Shown here: positions 48,001 through 60,450 of the stretch, in pieces
How positions within the stretch are numbered: position 1 is the first letter of the stretch
Layout of the letters: every line of letters starts with the position of its first letter
Assembly (NCBI RefSeq): GCF_003073045.1
Contig: NC_037603.1
Location: forward strand, 16,250,192-16,314,191
Direction of reading: 5' to 3'
Length of the DNA stretch: 64,000 nucleotides
DNA from: Pomacea canaliculata
Lineage: Eukaryota; Mollusca; Gastropoda; Architaenioglossa; Ampullariidae
The notes under the pieces: generated by a model
The model's database searches: none
What the model was told of the DNA's origin: nothing
The model's input: only the letters and a program-made list of their open reading frames with translations
Program-made: the position numbers and the translations under genes

Positions 48001-51000
48001 AAGGGTCTACCATAATGAAATTTTTGTCGAATGGCTGGGCTGAGCCTAATGCCGAATGTAGAGTGAACTCCTCTTATCATTTTCGAGAACTGTGACGTCA
48101 TGCTTGTCCACTGTAGTCTTGGCGACGAAGAGGTATTAACGCACACTTGTCACTCCGAAGTATTCATCCTCTTTCTTAGCTAGTATCTTGAGAATGTAAA
48201 CGTATCAATGTACAGTTGTGTCGTCCAAGTATTTATCCTCTATGTCGTCGGGAAAGGGGCGATACTTTCGTCAACTCGAAGTAGTACTGACAAGGGGGAA
48301 GTACTACATTGTTGATACTGATGACGAGATTACAACATAGAATTATTGTGGACAACGAAATAATCACACGACACTGGATGACAACAATATTGCACTGTGA
48401 TGATAAGGACAAAAGAATAAGATAAGCCTACTGATAAAGTCTAAGACCACCAGAACGCAGAAAATAGAGGAAAGTAGAGCTCACACAGTAGACAACGGAA
48501 GAGGATGCATAAAATGTCGGTACTCCCTCCCCCATTTCCAGCTAAAAAATTCATTTTAAAACTTAACAAGTCTCCTTTATTTCCTGTTTTTTTAAGGACC
48601 CACATCAGCAGAGTGTCACTGTTTCCCAGCCCCAATAGTTGGTGGTTCCTGAACCCCGGAGCGCGTCAAGTCTGAAAACTTTCCTTCGGTGGCGATTCTC
48701 TTCCGACACGCGGCCATGAATCTGATGTTGTATATTGTTAACAAGTTCACACACATCCCAGTTTCTATAACCCCATCCGAACACACCTGTATTTAAACAT
48801 TTGATTACAGTAAAGAACTGCTTCAGGATGAGTTCATGGCTCGAACCCTTTCAGCTATGAGGAGGGGTACAATCGACAAAACAACAAAATTATCCCTCCC
48901 CCCTCAAAAAAAAAAATTCCATGTTTGGTCCTGAACTATTTCTAAAGCAGAAGTTGGCAGGGAAACAACCATGCTGTTTCAATATTTGTCCCAGATGTTT
49001 AATTAGACGGACTGACGAAGCAAGAAAGATAACATTGGTGGTTATCGTGGAGCATTTTAACCCCAACCCTAACCTCTTTCAGATTTTTTTCTCTCTTTTC
49101 TCTCATTCGGTATTTCTAATTTTCTCTTCTTTTTTGTCGCGATTGTAGTAACTTGTCTTGGCAAAGATTAAGGAGGAAAGGGGAGATCCAGATAAACCTC
49201 GAAACGGATCGCTCTAATCCAAAAATGGCTTCTATGGAACTGACCTCCTGCCGCCTCCAGACCCTTGGACGCCGACCCTAACTAGGACCGGATATCGCCC
49301 TCGATACAAAACAAATCAATCGACATCGGGAACTGAGAATGACGTGCATTTAGCGGCCAGTCGATGAAGATAAGAAAAGGTCAAATGGTAATTACCATTT
49401 CTCAATAAGCTGTGAGCTCTTGTGGCCAGGAGTCATGAGATGATATTGCAGCTGATGGCGAGGATGTACACAGGACGAGTGACGTCACTGGAGCTGCAAG
49501 GCGTGTGGGACACGTGGTCAGTCAAGTATGAACATCGACATGTGCTCGAGACTCAGACCAAGAGAACTTGTTGAGAGTGAGAAATATGATGTAACAATAA
49601 TTTTTTTAGTTATGACTGACTCGGACAGAGTGAGTTCTGAGTTACAGTACGAATGTCACTTAAGCTCTGCAGCTCCTCGCGAAAAAAAAAAAATCAGTCA
49701 GATGACATTTATGGCTGATTGATAAATATTTGTGGCTAGTATTAAATACGGGAGACATGTTTTATACCATAGTGAAAGACGTTTACCGTGAAGTTCACTG
49801 AAGAAAACCAATTAATGCCAATGGGGTTTGTCCTGTTTTAGGTTAAATAACGATGACCGACGACAGGAAAGGGGGAGACAATGAGGTGAATAGGTCAGCG
49901 AGAGAGGGCGAAATAATGGGAGAGAGGGATGAGTTAAGGAAGGTATCAAATAAGAGAAGGAACTATCAGTAAAGGAGGAGGGCGATTGGTGTTTTATCAC
50001 AGCAAGGCAGTCAGCCCTGTAAACAAATGCTACATGTATAGAAAAAAAAACAAAACAACAGCGAGCGCGAGACGAGATTTGAATGCAGGACAGCCAACCT
50101 TGGTGACAGGACAGGACGCCACAGGACCGCCCACAATAAAAGAAAAAAACGGATTGGCGATGAAAGAAAGACAGGCACAAAGACGAAAAGAGACAGAAGT
50201 ATATCTTCCTGCGTGTCGACCAACTGTTGCCCAAACCGATCTTACAAACCAGAAATAAAAAAGCAGAGAAAAATAAATTACGAAAATAACAAAAAAATCT
50301 GGAAATAATTTTTGTTAAATTCATTTCTCCCTTGGGAAGAATGACTGTGTTGCAAATCGATGTGGCATGCTTGATTTCCTGATAAACTTCCCGCAAATAA
50401 TTCTCAGAGATGAAACCCAGTTTAACGAGCATCTCCACACAGCGGGTCGTTCTACAGAGGTGAGGTCGGAGGCAGCGAAAGAAAAGAAAGGAACAAGTTC
50501 TCAAATCCAACAATCGTCATGAAAACGCATCGAGGGAAATTAATAGAAAACGGAAAGAAACAAACTGACTGAAAAAATGTATATTAAAAAATTAACCCTA
50601 TGGAAAGGGTCCGTAATACTTCTGTTTGCAGAATTTATTTCATCGTGCTATGAGATGGATGCCCATGTCAAAAGTCGGTCCTATGCACTGTCGGTATGAT
50701 TTATTTGTGCATGTTTAACTTGTCAAACATTGGTCCATGCGCTGTCAGTATGCTTTATATGGGAATATTAATCTTGTCATAGAGTGAAGTCGATAGAAAT
50801 GCAATTTTCGATCCACAAAATGCGCGGAGCTTTTCAACTCTTACCAAAAACTGTCGGTGTTCCTTTTCTGACCCTCAGCTAAAATTGTAGGAAAGTATAC
50901 ATCAATGTGTATTGTAAATATTATTGAGTAAATCTATCACTTGACATCAAGTGAAGAAGAAATATTAGCTTTCATATATTTAGTTTATCATCACATGTCT

Positions 51001-53273
51001 TACATTTTATTACACACGACTTCCCATCTGCGTTTTCCGACACCAGGAGCCAAATCATTTTACAACCTACCGGCAAATTTTCTTTACAAGATTTGAATCT
51101 TCTTTACAAATTAACTTGATTTGGAACTCTCTTACACATTTATGTGATTTAGAGTTCTCTTGAAGGTTTGCGTGATTAGGAACTCTTTCAAACTCACGTT
51201 TCTACTCCACGGAAAACGCCGGCGATGTGAAATGAATAGTGATGATGAAAAAAAAATCAAATTCAAGGATGTCTCCCATAGACCCCGAACAACCAGATGA
51301 TGCGTTACATTTAAACCAGCCAATCAGTAACATTTTTTCTGTATCCACCAGAAAAGGCAAAAAGTTTAATGTTAATTAACTTCGTCAAGATTTGAATACG
51401 AGAACGATACCCTACAGGTGTCAAATCCTGGGTCTTGTGGTCGGCAACAGGTGTTAAGGTCAGACCACAGACCCATGTCAGGACCTTCTGGTTCTCGACG
51501 GCTTCAAGATGTCGTTGGTATAAATCAAACCCCACATTAACTCCGCTTTCGTCTTAATCATTACGGAGATTGTGTCATGAAAGCCTGGCCCTCGGTCCTA
51601 TGGTCCCTCAGCTGCCCTGACATTTAATCTTCGTTTCTCTCTAGATACTGGGTAGAGAATGAGGGTAGAGGGAGGGATGGAGATAATTTGCTCAGTTCAG
51701 AAAAGGTCCACAAGGAGATGACTCTTTTACTGATGCCTCTGTAAAGGCAAAGCTCCGATTGTGAAGCCATGATTGATAGACTGACTGTTGTAACGGTCAA
51801 ACGGACATACAGTCAGCACTGGCTAACATCAGACATGGAGAAAAAAAAAATACACACAGTTCTTTAATCACTCAGTTATAGTTTGTGAGTTCTATTTCCA
51901 GACCCAATGAAATGCTGGGCTCTAACAAGTGAACTATGATGTTGAGTATGCGGTTAATGCATGCAAATACCCGACCAGACGGCGCTGACACAAAATCTCG
52001 GTTAATATTCAGGATGGAGAAGCAACTCTTCCCGGTTTTATTCCAAGAAAAATGAACTAAAACTATCAGCTTTGAGATATGTTAAAATTTTGCATATTTA
52101 GTTTTCCTGTATCAATTGCCTGTTAAATAAAAGCGAGGTATACTAGCCAACGGATTGTCTTTCAGATGTGTCTGAGAATTTTACATATATTTCATCTTCA
52201 CCACCATACACCATACACCACCCCAACACACAGATAAATCGAAGAGTATCAAGCATCTGAAGTAAAAGTATGAGGATATTATATATTCCAACCCTCAGAG
52301 ATTACAGAAGGTCCATGTTAGAGATTTGTAAGCGGCAGAAGATTACAGATGGTTCCAACAACATCAGAGGGTTTCAGATGTGGCCTGCGCTCCGGTACAG
52401 ATGTAATTCCATTTCCAGTTCCCTTTTATCAAGAATTTTTTAAGCACAAAAGCTACGAAAAAAAGTTTAGGATGCATATTTCTTTTATGCTGCGCTAATT
52501 CAATCTGCATGTCCCTGATATTTCAATTACTCAGCACTGGGTCTGCCAAGGACTGGAGGACATGGGAAGAGCAGCGAACCATCGATCTCGGCCTTTGTAC
52601 ATGTCCCCCCAGCAGCTCCACACCGCCTCCCCAACAAAGATCGTCACATCTCGGCTTCCAGTAAGTATGCCATCAACAATAAGTAACACCAGGAGTTACA
52701 GCTGGTTACACGAGCTGACAGCTTCACATGTCTAAGTGCTTTAGTCCAGCACAATTGTCTGTCACATGTCATGTACTGTTACGAATAATGGATGGCAGAT
52801 GCATCGGGATTGGGAAGGGATGATGGTCTTTGTCTTTGTTTTTGTCCATGTTTGTCAAGCGACCTCACTTTGTACACAAAGGTAACGGTTTTAAAGCATG
52901 AGGGAGAGACGAAGAAGTAGTTAAAAATCGTGCTCGTTGCTTCTGGATTGACTTTTGGCAACGAGGAATTTGGTTTTCAATAATAATAATAATAATAGAA
53001 AATCCAATCCCCCGTTGCCTGATGCTATCTTTCCAAGTTATCGTTGTCCACGTATTGAAATATGAAGTTCTGAAAATATTTGGCACTCTCGTGATATGAC
53101 GTCATCTACTACTTATGCCCTCGTCTGTGAAATGTGAATTGCCATCTTCCAGATCGAAGTCTAGACATGGGCATTGATCACGCGGCAGAGTGTAACGACT
53201 TGGGATCTTTTGAAGCAGGCTTATTCATATCTTGAAGTACCTGTCAAGTCGACACTTGTAGGAGGACGAGGAC
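48001..53273. other. Intergenic, nothing supported except weak repeats
   Basis: No exon with a recognisable domain. There is an imperfect tandem duplication near 50655-50775 (GTCRGTATGMTTTAT blocks about 60 bp apart), A-runs, and two weak tRNA-B-box-like spots near 50070 and 51390 that might be SINE relics. Confidence 0.45.
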
Positions 53274-53370
53274 TCGGCACAAGACACTCACAGGGATGTC
53301 CACACCTTTGCCCTCAGTGCTCGGTACAAGACACTCACAATGATGTCCACATCTGTATGTCCAGTGTTCC
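53274..53370. repeat. Two-copy tandem repeat, period 47 bp
   Basis: ACAAGACACTCACAGGGATG at 53279 recurs as ACAAGACACTCACAATGATG at 53326, each followed by a TCCACAYCT block. Confidence 0.8.
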
Positions 53371-56300
53371 ACACAGCAGTAACCTGACAGTTTTTTTTTT
53401 TGTCTTGTTTAAAAAAAACTGAATCGACTATACTAAGAAAAAAAGGTTGAAAGTAGCACCTACATTGCACACGCACTGCATTCAAAGAGGCCTTGTGTCG
53501 CCATCTTGTAAACCTTACTACAAGGTGCATGTCCGCCAGCCCTAACCCAAGGATGACCGCCGTGTCACTAGTTTTGTTGCCTGTTGCTGCTGTCTACTCA
53601 CCTCTGTCCACACATGGTCTGCTCTTTCTGCTGCCTGTCATCTCCCGCAGGTCACGTGTACTCCACATGGTTGCCCACCCGCGACCTCTGGCTCTAGCTC
53701 CTACGTTCGCCAACAACACTGGGATCATCTGCTGCATTACAGGCTAAAAGTCAGCAAGTATCAGGACAAAGCAGCGGTTCAGGAATCAACTGACGAAACT
53801 GAATATTACTAGAGGTCAGGTATTTTGTCGGGGGAGGGCGAGGGCGTTCTGATGGTTTCCTTCCTTGTTATTTGCCTCATTGTTCTCGTCCATCAGATTC
53901 ACAACGTCAGTGTGTTTCACACCGGAAGTTTAAAGCCTGATACACCAATGCTATATTTACAAAGCGGATGTTAATAAATAAATAACCGAGGAAAGACAGA
54001 GACTACAACAAGAACACAAAACGCAGCATGAGAGGACGACTACCCTCCAGAGGACGTGTGCTAGTCGTTAACTGAATGGCTGAAGTGTAATAGTTTTTTT
54101 TAAAATATTCATAAAATAATAACAATTTTGATAACAGTTTAGCAGTTAGCAAAGTTAACTTCAGTTCACTAGTTATTAAAAAAAAAAAACCAAAAAATCT
54201 CCACACTCGACAATGCACATCAGCGCAACTCCTATCCTCTACTATGTTCAGACTGTAGTAGACATCGTTAATGTACCTAGTAGAGTGGTGCAATGGTCGA
54301 ACTGTACAAGTGGGGAGGAGACGCGACTGAACATTGCACACCCGGGTGCCATCCTTGTGTCTAGTGAGCGGTAGTCACTCCCGCACTTTCCTTACAGAGA
54401 ACCAGACGAAAAGGTGACCGCAAGAGTCGTTCCTGCGTTGCCCGCTTTTCTGGGGAAAAAGGAGGGAAAGGAGGAGAAAACTGATGGCAGTGTTCGTCTT
54501 CTTGTCCGTCTCCAGTCTGACGCCCTCCAATCTGACGCGCTTCAAATTTGTCCCCTCGTGTCCCCACCTTTCGATCCATCGATTCCAGACTGAGGCGCTT
54601 TCAGCTCAGAGACTTAAATAAACCCTGTATCAATACAGCCTCGTCTGTCTCACTACAATGATGGTTTCACAAGGGTTGGCGGATCAATTTGCAATTTCTG
54701 GCGGAGAACTACTTTCTCGACGTGTTTCGGCAACACTCGGCGAAAGGACGTGATGGCGAAAAAGAAGGATTTACACGGGAAACCAATGCCAGAAAAAGCA
54801 GCAGTTTTTCTCCTGAAGAACTGTCTCGATTGCAGAAAATAAATATTTTGTCTTCGTGAACAACATTACGTTAAGAACTTTAAATTGGTTAGTTAAAGAC
54901 AGCAAGACACTTTAATTTGACATCAGGAAGGCAAAAATATCCGATCCCTCTAACCGGAAAGCACAACCCAAGCTCCTCAATTTTCGCCATTATCCTCCAG
55001 TCCGATAATAGGAATGCATCATCATTAGATTCTCCAAGTGGGAAGGCAGCATCTTACAATATAAAGGCAGCAACGACTGCGACAATATTCTGTTCATCCA
55101 AAAAAAAAAAAAAAAGTAGGACAGCTGACGAGTATTTCTATCGTTGTTATGTCCAGAGATACATTGCTGCTTCTATATCTATATCTATATCTCTGGTCTA
55201 TATTTTAGAGAGTATAGAATCCTGAGGCTGAGTCCATTTATATACAGCAACATTCCACGTGACCTGACCTCTAGTGTACAACTACAGAACTCAGACTCAT
55301 TTTTGTCGCCATCTACACAAAGATCCATTCTTCGGGACCAAGGAAGGCAAACAAAGACAAGAAGCTTGAAAGGGCAAAGATCAAACAAATAATCCAATTT
55401 TCTTCTGGTGGTTATTTCAGATATATTTTTTCTCCAACACGTCTTATGACAAAGTTATATAAGTAAGAAACAATAAGGACTGCATTATCTGTTTACACAT
55501 AATTAGCTGGCTGTCAGTAGTGTCAGTATTAGGCGGAGTAAACACATAGTTTCAATAATAAGTGGTTTGAAGTCACCCCGAAGATCCTTAACAGAATATA
55601 TTGCATCGAAAATTTGGCTGTTTGGCAAATTTCTCCATATCGTTCATAAAAATTGGCAATAAAAATAAAATATTTGAAGAAGGAAAGACCTTAAATTAAC
55701 AACTGCATCTTCTGACTGGTTCTCTGTGAGCAAATGAAATGTTTGCGAACTGTCCATGTTGATACATTACATTACACACCAGTATTAACAGAGAAAAAGA
55801 GTAACAGCTAGTTATTTTCTGTTGAAAAGTTAACTCTGTTTCTGGATTCTTGTAGGCTGTGGGTGGTCTGGTGACACCAAGGTAACATTTTCATCATTGA
55901 AATGACGATGATCTCGGCTAGTGGGTTCATATCTCGAGCCAACACCTCCTCGGCCATATTTACAAACTACAGTCTCTCATAAATCCACCACGTGGACAGC
56001 ACTCCCACGAACTCCTTTTCCTCTGAGCCTGCGCGGACGAAAACCTTAGGAGGAGACTATTAGACATGAATATTGTTGTCTGTGAAAAAATCTCCATTTT
56101 CTGGTGTTTTTTTTTCTTCGCGATTGCTCTCGGTCTTTTAAAACGAAATGAATGTGCAGGGCGCGGAGACTGAAGCCATAATTTACCAAGACTTCGATTT
56201 CGTGTTAAAGTTTCCTCAGATTAAGATAAAATCAACAAGATGAAAGGAAAGCAAATGCAATATTCAGAGCTCCATACCAGTAAAGTATTATTGTATTAAA

Positions 56301-59300
56301 CGCATGTTATTCTTTGGCAGAAATAAATTATTTCCGTATTTGCTTAGTAAACCTCAATAGACATTCGTCTATTACAAAACCAATCACAGAAAGTTAAAAC
56401 AGTGTTTGATGATATAAATGTATAACTACATATAACATAAATTTTAATTCAATGCAATCAACGCATATTAAGACAGCTGTTGTCATTTTTCCACGAAAAT
56501 GAAAAAAAAATTCCAAAAGCAAAATCTACCTCTAAAAGCAAAGACTTTCTGCGGAACCAAATAATATTATCATTCTTAGCAGAAAAACATTGTTGACAAC
56601 AACGAAAGTAAAATGGCCGAGTCCCAGCAGGCTGCTTAAAAAACAAGTCCGGGACCCAAGCTGATGTTTGCTGAGATAAGCTTGAGCCCGAAGATTTAAT
56701 TCTTCCACAAGCCGTCCTTCGACGACAGCTCGGAGCAAATCGCCGATGTGATAAAGGTGTTTGTGTCATGATGGGTTACGAGGGACAAACACTCCAATCA
56801 TTGTCACAGGTCACATGAGCAGGTGGCCAATCACAAGGCTCGGGTAAGGTCCCTACATAACATTGTTTCAGAAAAAATAAATTCCCTCCCGACTCCGGGG
56901 ACGACGCACAAGCAATGTCCATCTTGAAACCGTCGATCCCTTTCAGACTTCGGACATCGGGAGGGAAAGGGAGGGCTAAAGTATATTACCTGACGATTAT
57001 AAGACGGACTTTGTAAACTTAAGTAAACAAAAACACTCAACATCTGAACCTCAAGCCTGTATATTTTTGTGGGCATAGTAAGTGCAAATGATGGAAGTGT
57101 GATTGGGGTAGGGGTGAGGTCTCCAACACATCTAGTCAAACAGTGGTTTCAACCACGAATATCTAAGCAAGTCCTACATTTCTTCGTGAAACTGAATGAC
57201 TAAGCCGAGGACGGGCGGAAGCACTTTATACCGGAAGTGGAGGTAAGAGGACGGAAGGAGACTCCTCACAAAGCGACTGTCTCGCGTGAAGATGCTGCTG
57301 GAGTACTACACAGCTACTTTCTTTTTCACCCACTCACCTTACCCGGAAAGCCATCGAAACTTGACTACATCAGGGCTTTGGGTTTCGATACAACACCAAG
57401 AATCGTTGACATTTCCTCATCGAACATGGAACATTTCAGAACTGCGGACATCACATTGTTTCCAATGTCTTTCTAAGAAGAGCCTGTTGTACTAGCTTAC
57501 CACCATTACACCGTGTGTCTACTGTCTACACAATTTTCTGACCAACGTCCTCTCTGGACCCAGGTAGCAGCCAGCGGTGTTGAAATGAGGGAGCTGTGAT
57601 CTTTACAATCCTCTGTGACCCTTGACCTTATCATTCCTGGTGGCTACAAGAGACCGCACTCTCTGTCAGCCTCGCGGCGCTCCAGCATCCTATCATAACT
57701 ACCTGCCTGGCTGGCCCGCCAGGGGACGCTCCCATGTAATAATTACACCGACAGAACATTTCTCTCAACTCTGTGCCAGCAGTAAACACGAAAACAAAGT
57801 TCTCTGTGCGCAGCAATAACGTAAATCGGAATAGAAATGAAAGCTGAGTAAACCCGAGCCCTGTACGCTCATTAACTGCGGTAGATGTTTTGTGTAATGA
57901 CTGGCTACAGAGGCCAAGCCCGTGACGTCACGTTGGTACCCAGTGTATGTGATTTTGTATGTTTACCTCAACAACGGCAAGAGGATATTCACATGCAACA
58001 CTTTCCATTGAGCTTTAAACTAATTTAAAGAAAACTGCACCCACTAGACCCTTAAATAAATCAACTATATATATGTCTGCACTTCCTGTGGTCTGTGTTG
58101 GTCTGCGTGTTTTGTTTGTTTAACCGTAAATACCTGTCGTAAAATATTGTAATGAAAGAAGACCTCGCGCTGCATGTGACAAATTGTTGGTGCATTAAAT
58201 GTGACACTAAAGAGTCATTATCTGAGAAAAATAAATGAAACAACAGTTTAAAAAAATTGTCCTCTGTGACATGGATAATAAAAGCAACATGAAGTGATGT
58301 TCTGTCCCGCAATAAACAGAAGGGAAAACATGCCACAAGTCAGCACAGGCCAGAGGTCACAAGTCAACAGAAGCCATCACCATCCTCCAGGCCTGTCACC
58401 ACACACTAGGCACCTGACCTCACTACACCAGTTTCAGTGACAAAAACATGTGCGCAGTAAGAAATATGTAGAGATAGGACAAACATTTGGAAGTCAAATC
58501 CATTGCAGACTTTTTTTTATCTGTCAGTGTAACGGGAGAAAATGTATAGTTTCGTAGCCAGGTCCACAGTAGATCGCGCGGCCTCATTCAATGGACATCA
58601 CCACCTTATTGCAACCCGCCATGTTTGACTTCACTCACTCGCATGATGGGAATGTCAGGACAGATGGCGGCCTTCATCTCACCAACAAGCCTGCAGGGTT
58701 GGCTTCTGGTCGAGGTGACTACAGATCCGCGTCCTGCGGTGTCCCGCCTGTCAACAAGCACAGATAATACTTTATATCTTGACCATCAGCTGCAGCGACG
58801 ACCTGGAAATCAGTGGAAGGTCCAACAATGATGGGTGTATCAGTAGGTCCTCCACTCGCTTCTCCTCTTTTGCAGTCTGGCCAGACTGGAGACCAGTAGA
58901 CTCTTGATGACCCTCAGTCCGTCCCAAGACATAGGATTTGACCCTCAGTCCATATTGAGTAGTGAGGTCGCTCGTCCCACACAGTGACCTACTGAGTGGT
59001 GAGGTCTCTCGTCCTCAGAGACAAGTACAGCCTCTTTAATACAGATGGTCACGTGATGCAAGACACTTTATTTTGCACAGACCTGCTTGTCAATGCTAGT
59101 TGAAACTTGGACCGCACTGACCTCGAGTTTTTCTGGGGGATGGGAGTCTTTTTTTAAGGGCAGTGCCCATTTTCTTTCCTTCGCTTTCTCCCTGTCGCGT
59201 GTCATGATTTCGTCTAGGTCTGCATGTCTCTCAGCGCGCGGGGACGCTCCTGTATTGGAGAGGTAGCTTACAGCAGACGACAGTCAACGTGTGTTTTCAG

Positions 59301-59744
59301 GCTATTTTTGTCCGGTTCGCGGGAAGAGGTCAAGGCCTTCGCCCGTTGTCTGTAGCAGCACCTGACGTCACAGTCTTGCTGCGTCACGTGAGGTTTGCTC
59401 GAGGGCGGGCTGTTGCTGGGGAGAGATTTGTTACCAAGGCGTTGAGTAGAGCGGAGAGTTTTGTTGTTTTTTTTTTGAGAAGACGGCTGGAGTCTGTGCT
59501 GTGAGGCAAGGTGCCGGTTGTATGCTCTGCCACGACTGACCCAAGCTTGTGGACACTGAGAGGCTGGTTGTACTAGCGAGTTGATGCCAGCAGTGACCAC
59601 CGGGACTTGTGGGAAGTGCGGAGGCTGGCGGAATGACAGCATTGGGCTGTGACATCCAGTGTCTACGGGAGTGTGCTTCCGTTTCTTCTCGGGTTGACCG
59701 TCGGTCATTAGCATAAGCCGGTGGGTGGGTGCAATTTTCCCCAT
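53371..59744. other. Intergenic, low-complexity rich
   Basis: Contains homopolymer runs and a TATATC repeat (55172-55193). 58895-59030 has partly repeated CCCTCAGTCC and GTGAGGTC blocks. An ETS-type CCGGAAGT at 57230-57237 followed by GGAGGTAAG could mark a leader exon. 54560-54660 has an AATAAA and a following tract reminiscent of an LTR end, but no partner was found. No supported coding gene. Confidence 0.4.
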
Positions 59745-60128
59745 TGTTATGTTTGTTTTGGGATGAGAGGCTGCACACGCCTGAGCATTAGGATACGCGA
59801 GTATGTGTTTACTCCTTATGAGTTTATTTTTGTATGTGTGTACTTTAGGACTATTTCGTGTCTTGGTTTAAGGGGGTCATGGAGGGGGATGTTTTGTTAT
59901 TTTTTCCTGTAGCCTTTTAGTGACCGTTGTTCTTTTATTTATTTCAGGCTTTTTGTGTATGTCCGGGGTGCACGCCCTTGGTGTGTATGTACTGTGTACT
60001 TCCTGTGTATACGTGCTATGCGTGCCTTGTGTCCTGGCTCCACGCCATTTTGTTCGACGAGCATTCGTCTGAGATATAATCAACCATTCTACACTTCTTC
60101 ATTTGTGACGTCTACGTCTACTGGTTCT
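59745..60128 (+). mobile_element. Possible solo LTR fossil
   Basis: The tract runs from TGTTATG to a TTCTACA end and has the composition of a short LTR. I found no matching target duplication and no internal part of an element, so this is only a suggestion. Confidence 0.2.
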
Positions 60129-60259
60129 ACACCTGCATTCAGAAAGGGAACTGTACTGTGAACAGCTTCTGAGACTGTGTACTAAGCGCCTCAAGCCCCT
60201 GTTCTGTGTTAAGAATTAAAGACTCAGGGGAAACTACGTTTAACTGACTGTACTGGGCC

Positions 60260-60450
60260 GCGGTGCGCGGTGTTTTTTTTTTTTTTTTTTTTTTTTAACT
60301 TTTTTTAACTTTGTTTTTTATTTTCTTTGTGGGGGTGCAGTACCTGGGTGTTGGTTTGTTTTTTTGGTGTTTTTTTTTGTGAGTACTCGCATCGGTATTT
60401 TCTTTTTCTTGGTTGTATTAGGTATTTGGGTGTTTGGGTATATATATATA
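60260..60450. repeat. T-rich low-complexity tract
   Basis: Long runs of T broken by single bases, followed by GT-rich sequence. Long open frames called across it are compositional. Confidence 0.8.

Noticed and set aside
50060-50130. tRNA B-box-like sequence on the minus strand
   Set aside because: The A-box and cloverleaf could not be made; at most an old SINE remnant.
49812-50513. 233-codon minus-strand open frame rich in Phe, Leu and Ser
   Set aside because: The composition follows the A/G-rich plus strand. I see no domain or splice context, so it looks like a compositional artefact and not a membrane protein.
54560-54660. AATAAA followed by a tract ending in CTCACTACA, like an LTR end
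   Set aside because: No matching left terminus, target duplication or internal sequence could be found, so it is not called.
59268-59744. 158-codon minus-strand open frame
   Set aside because: No domain, low-complexity composition (Ser/Pro/Gln/Arg), a competing frame on the other strand, and a poly-T tract through its middle. Probably chance openness in GC-rich sequence.
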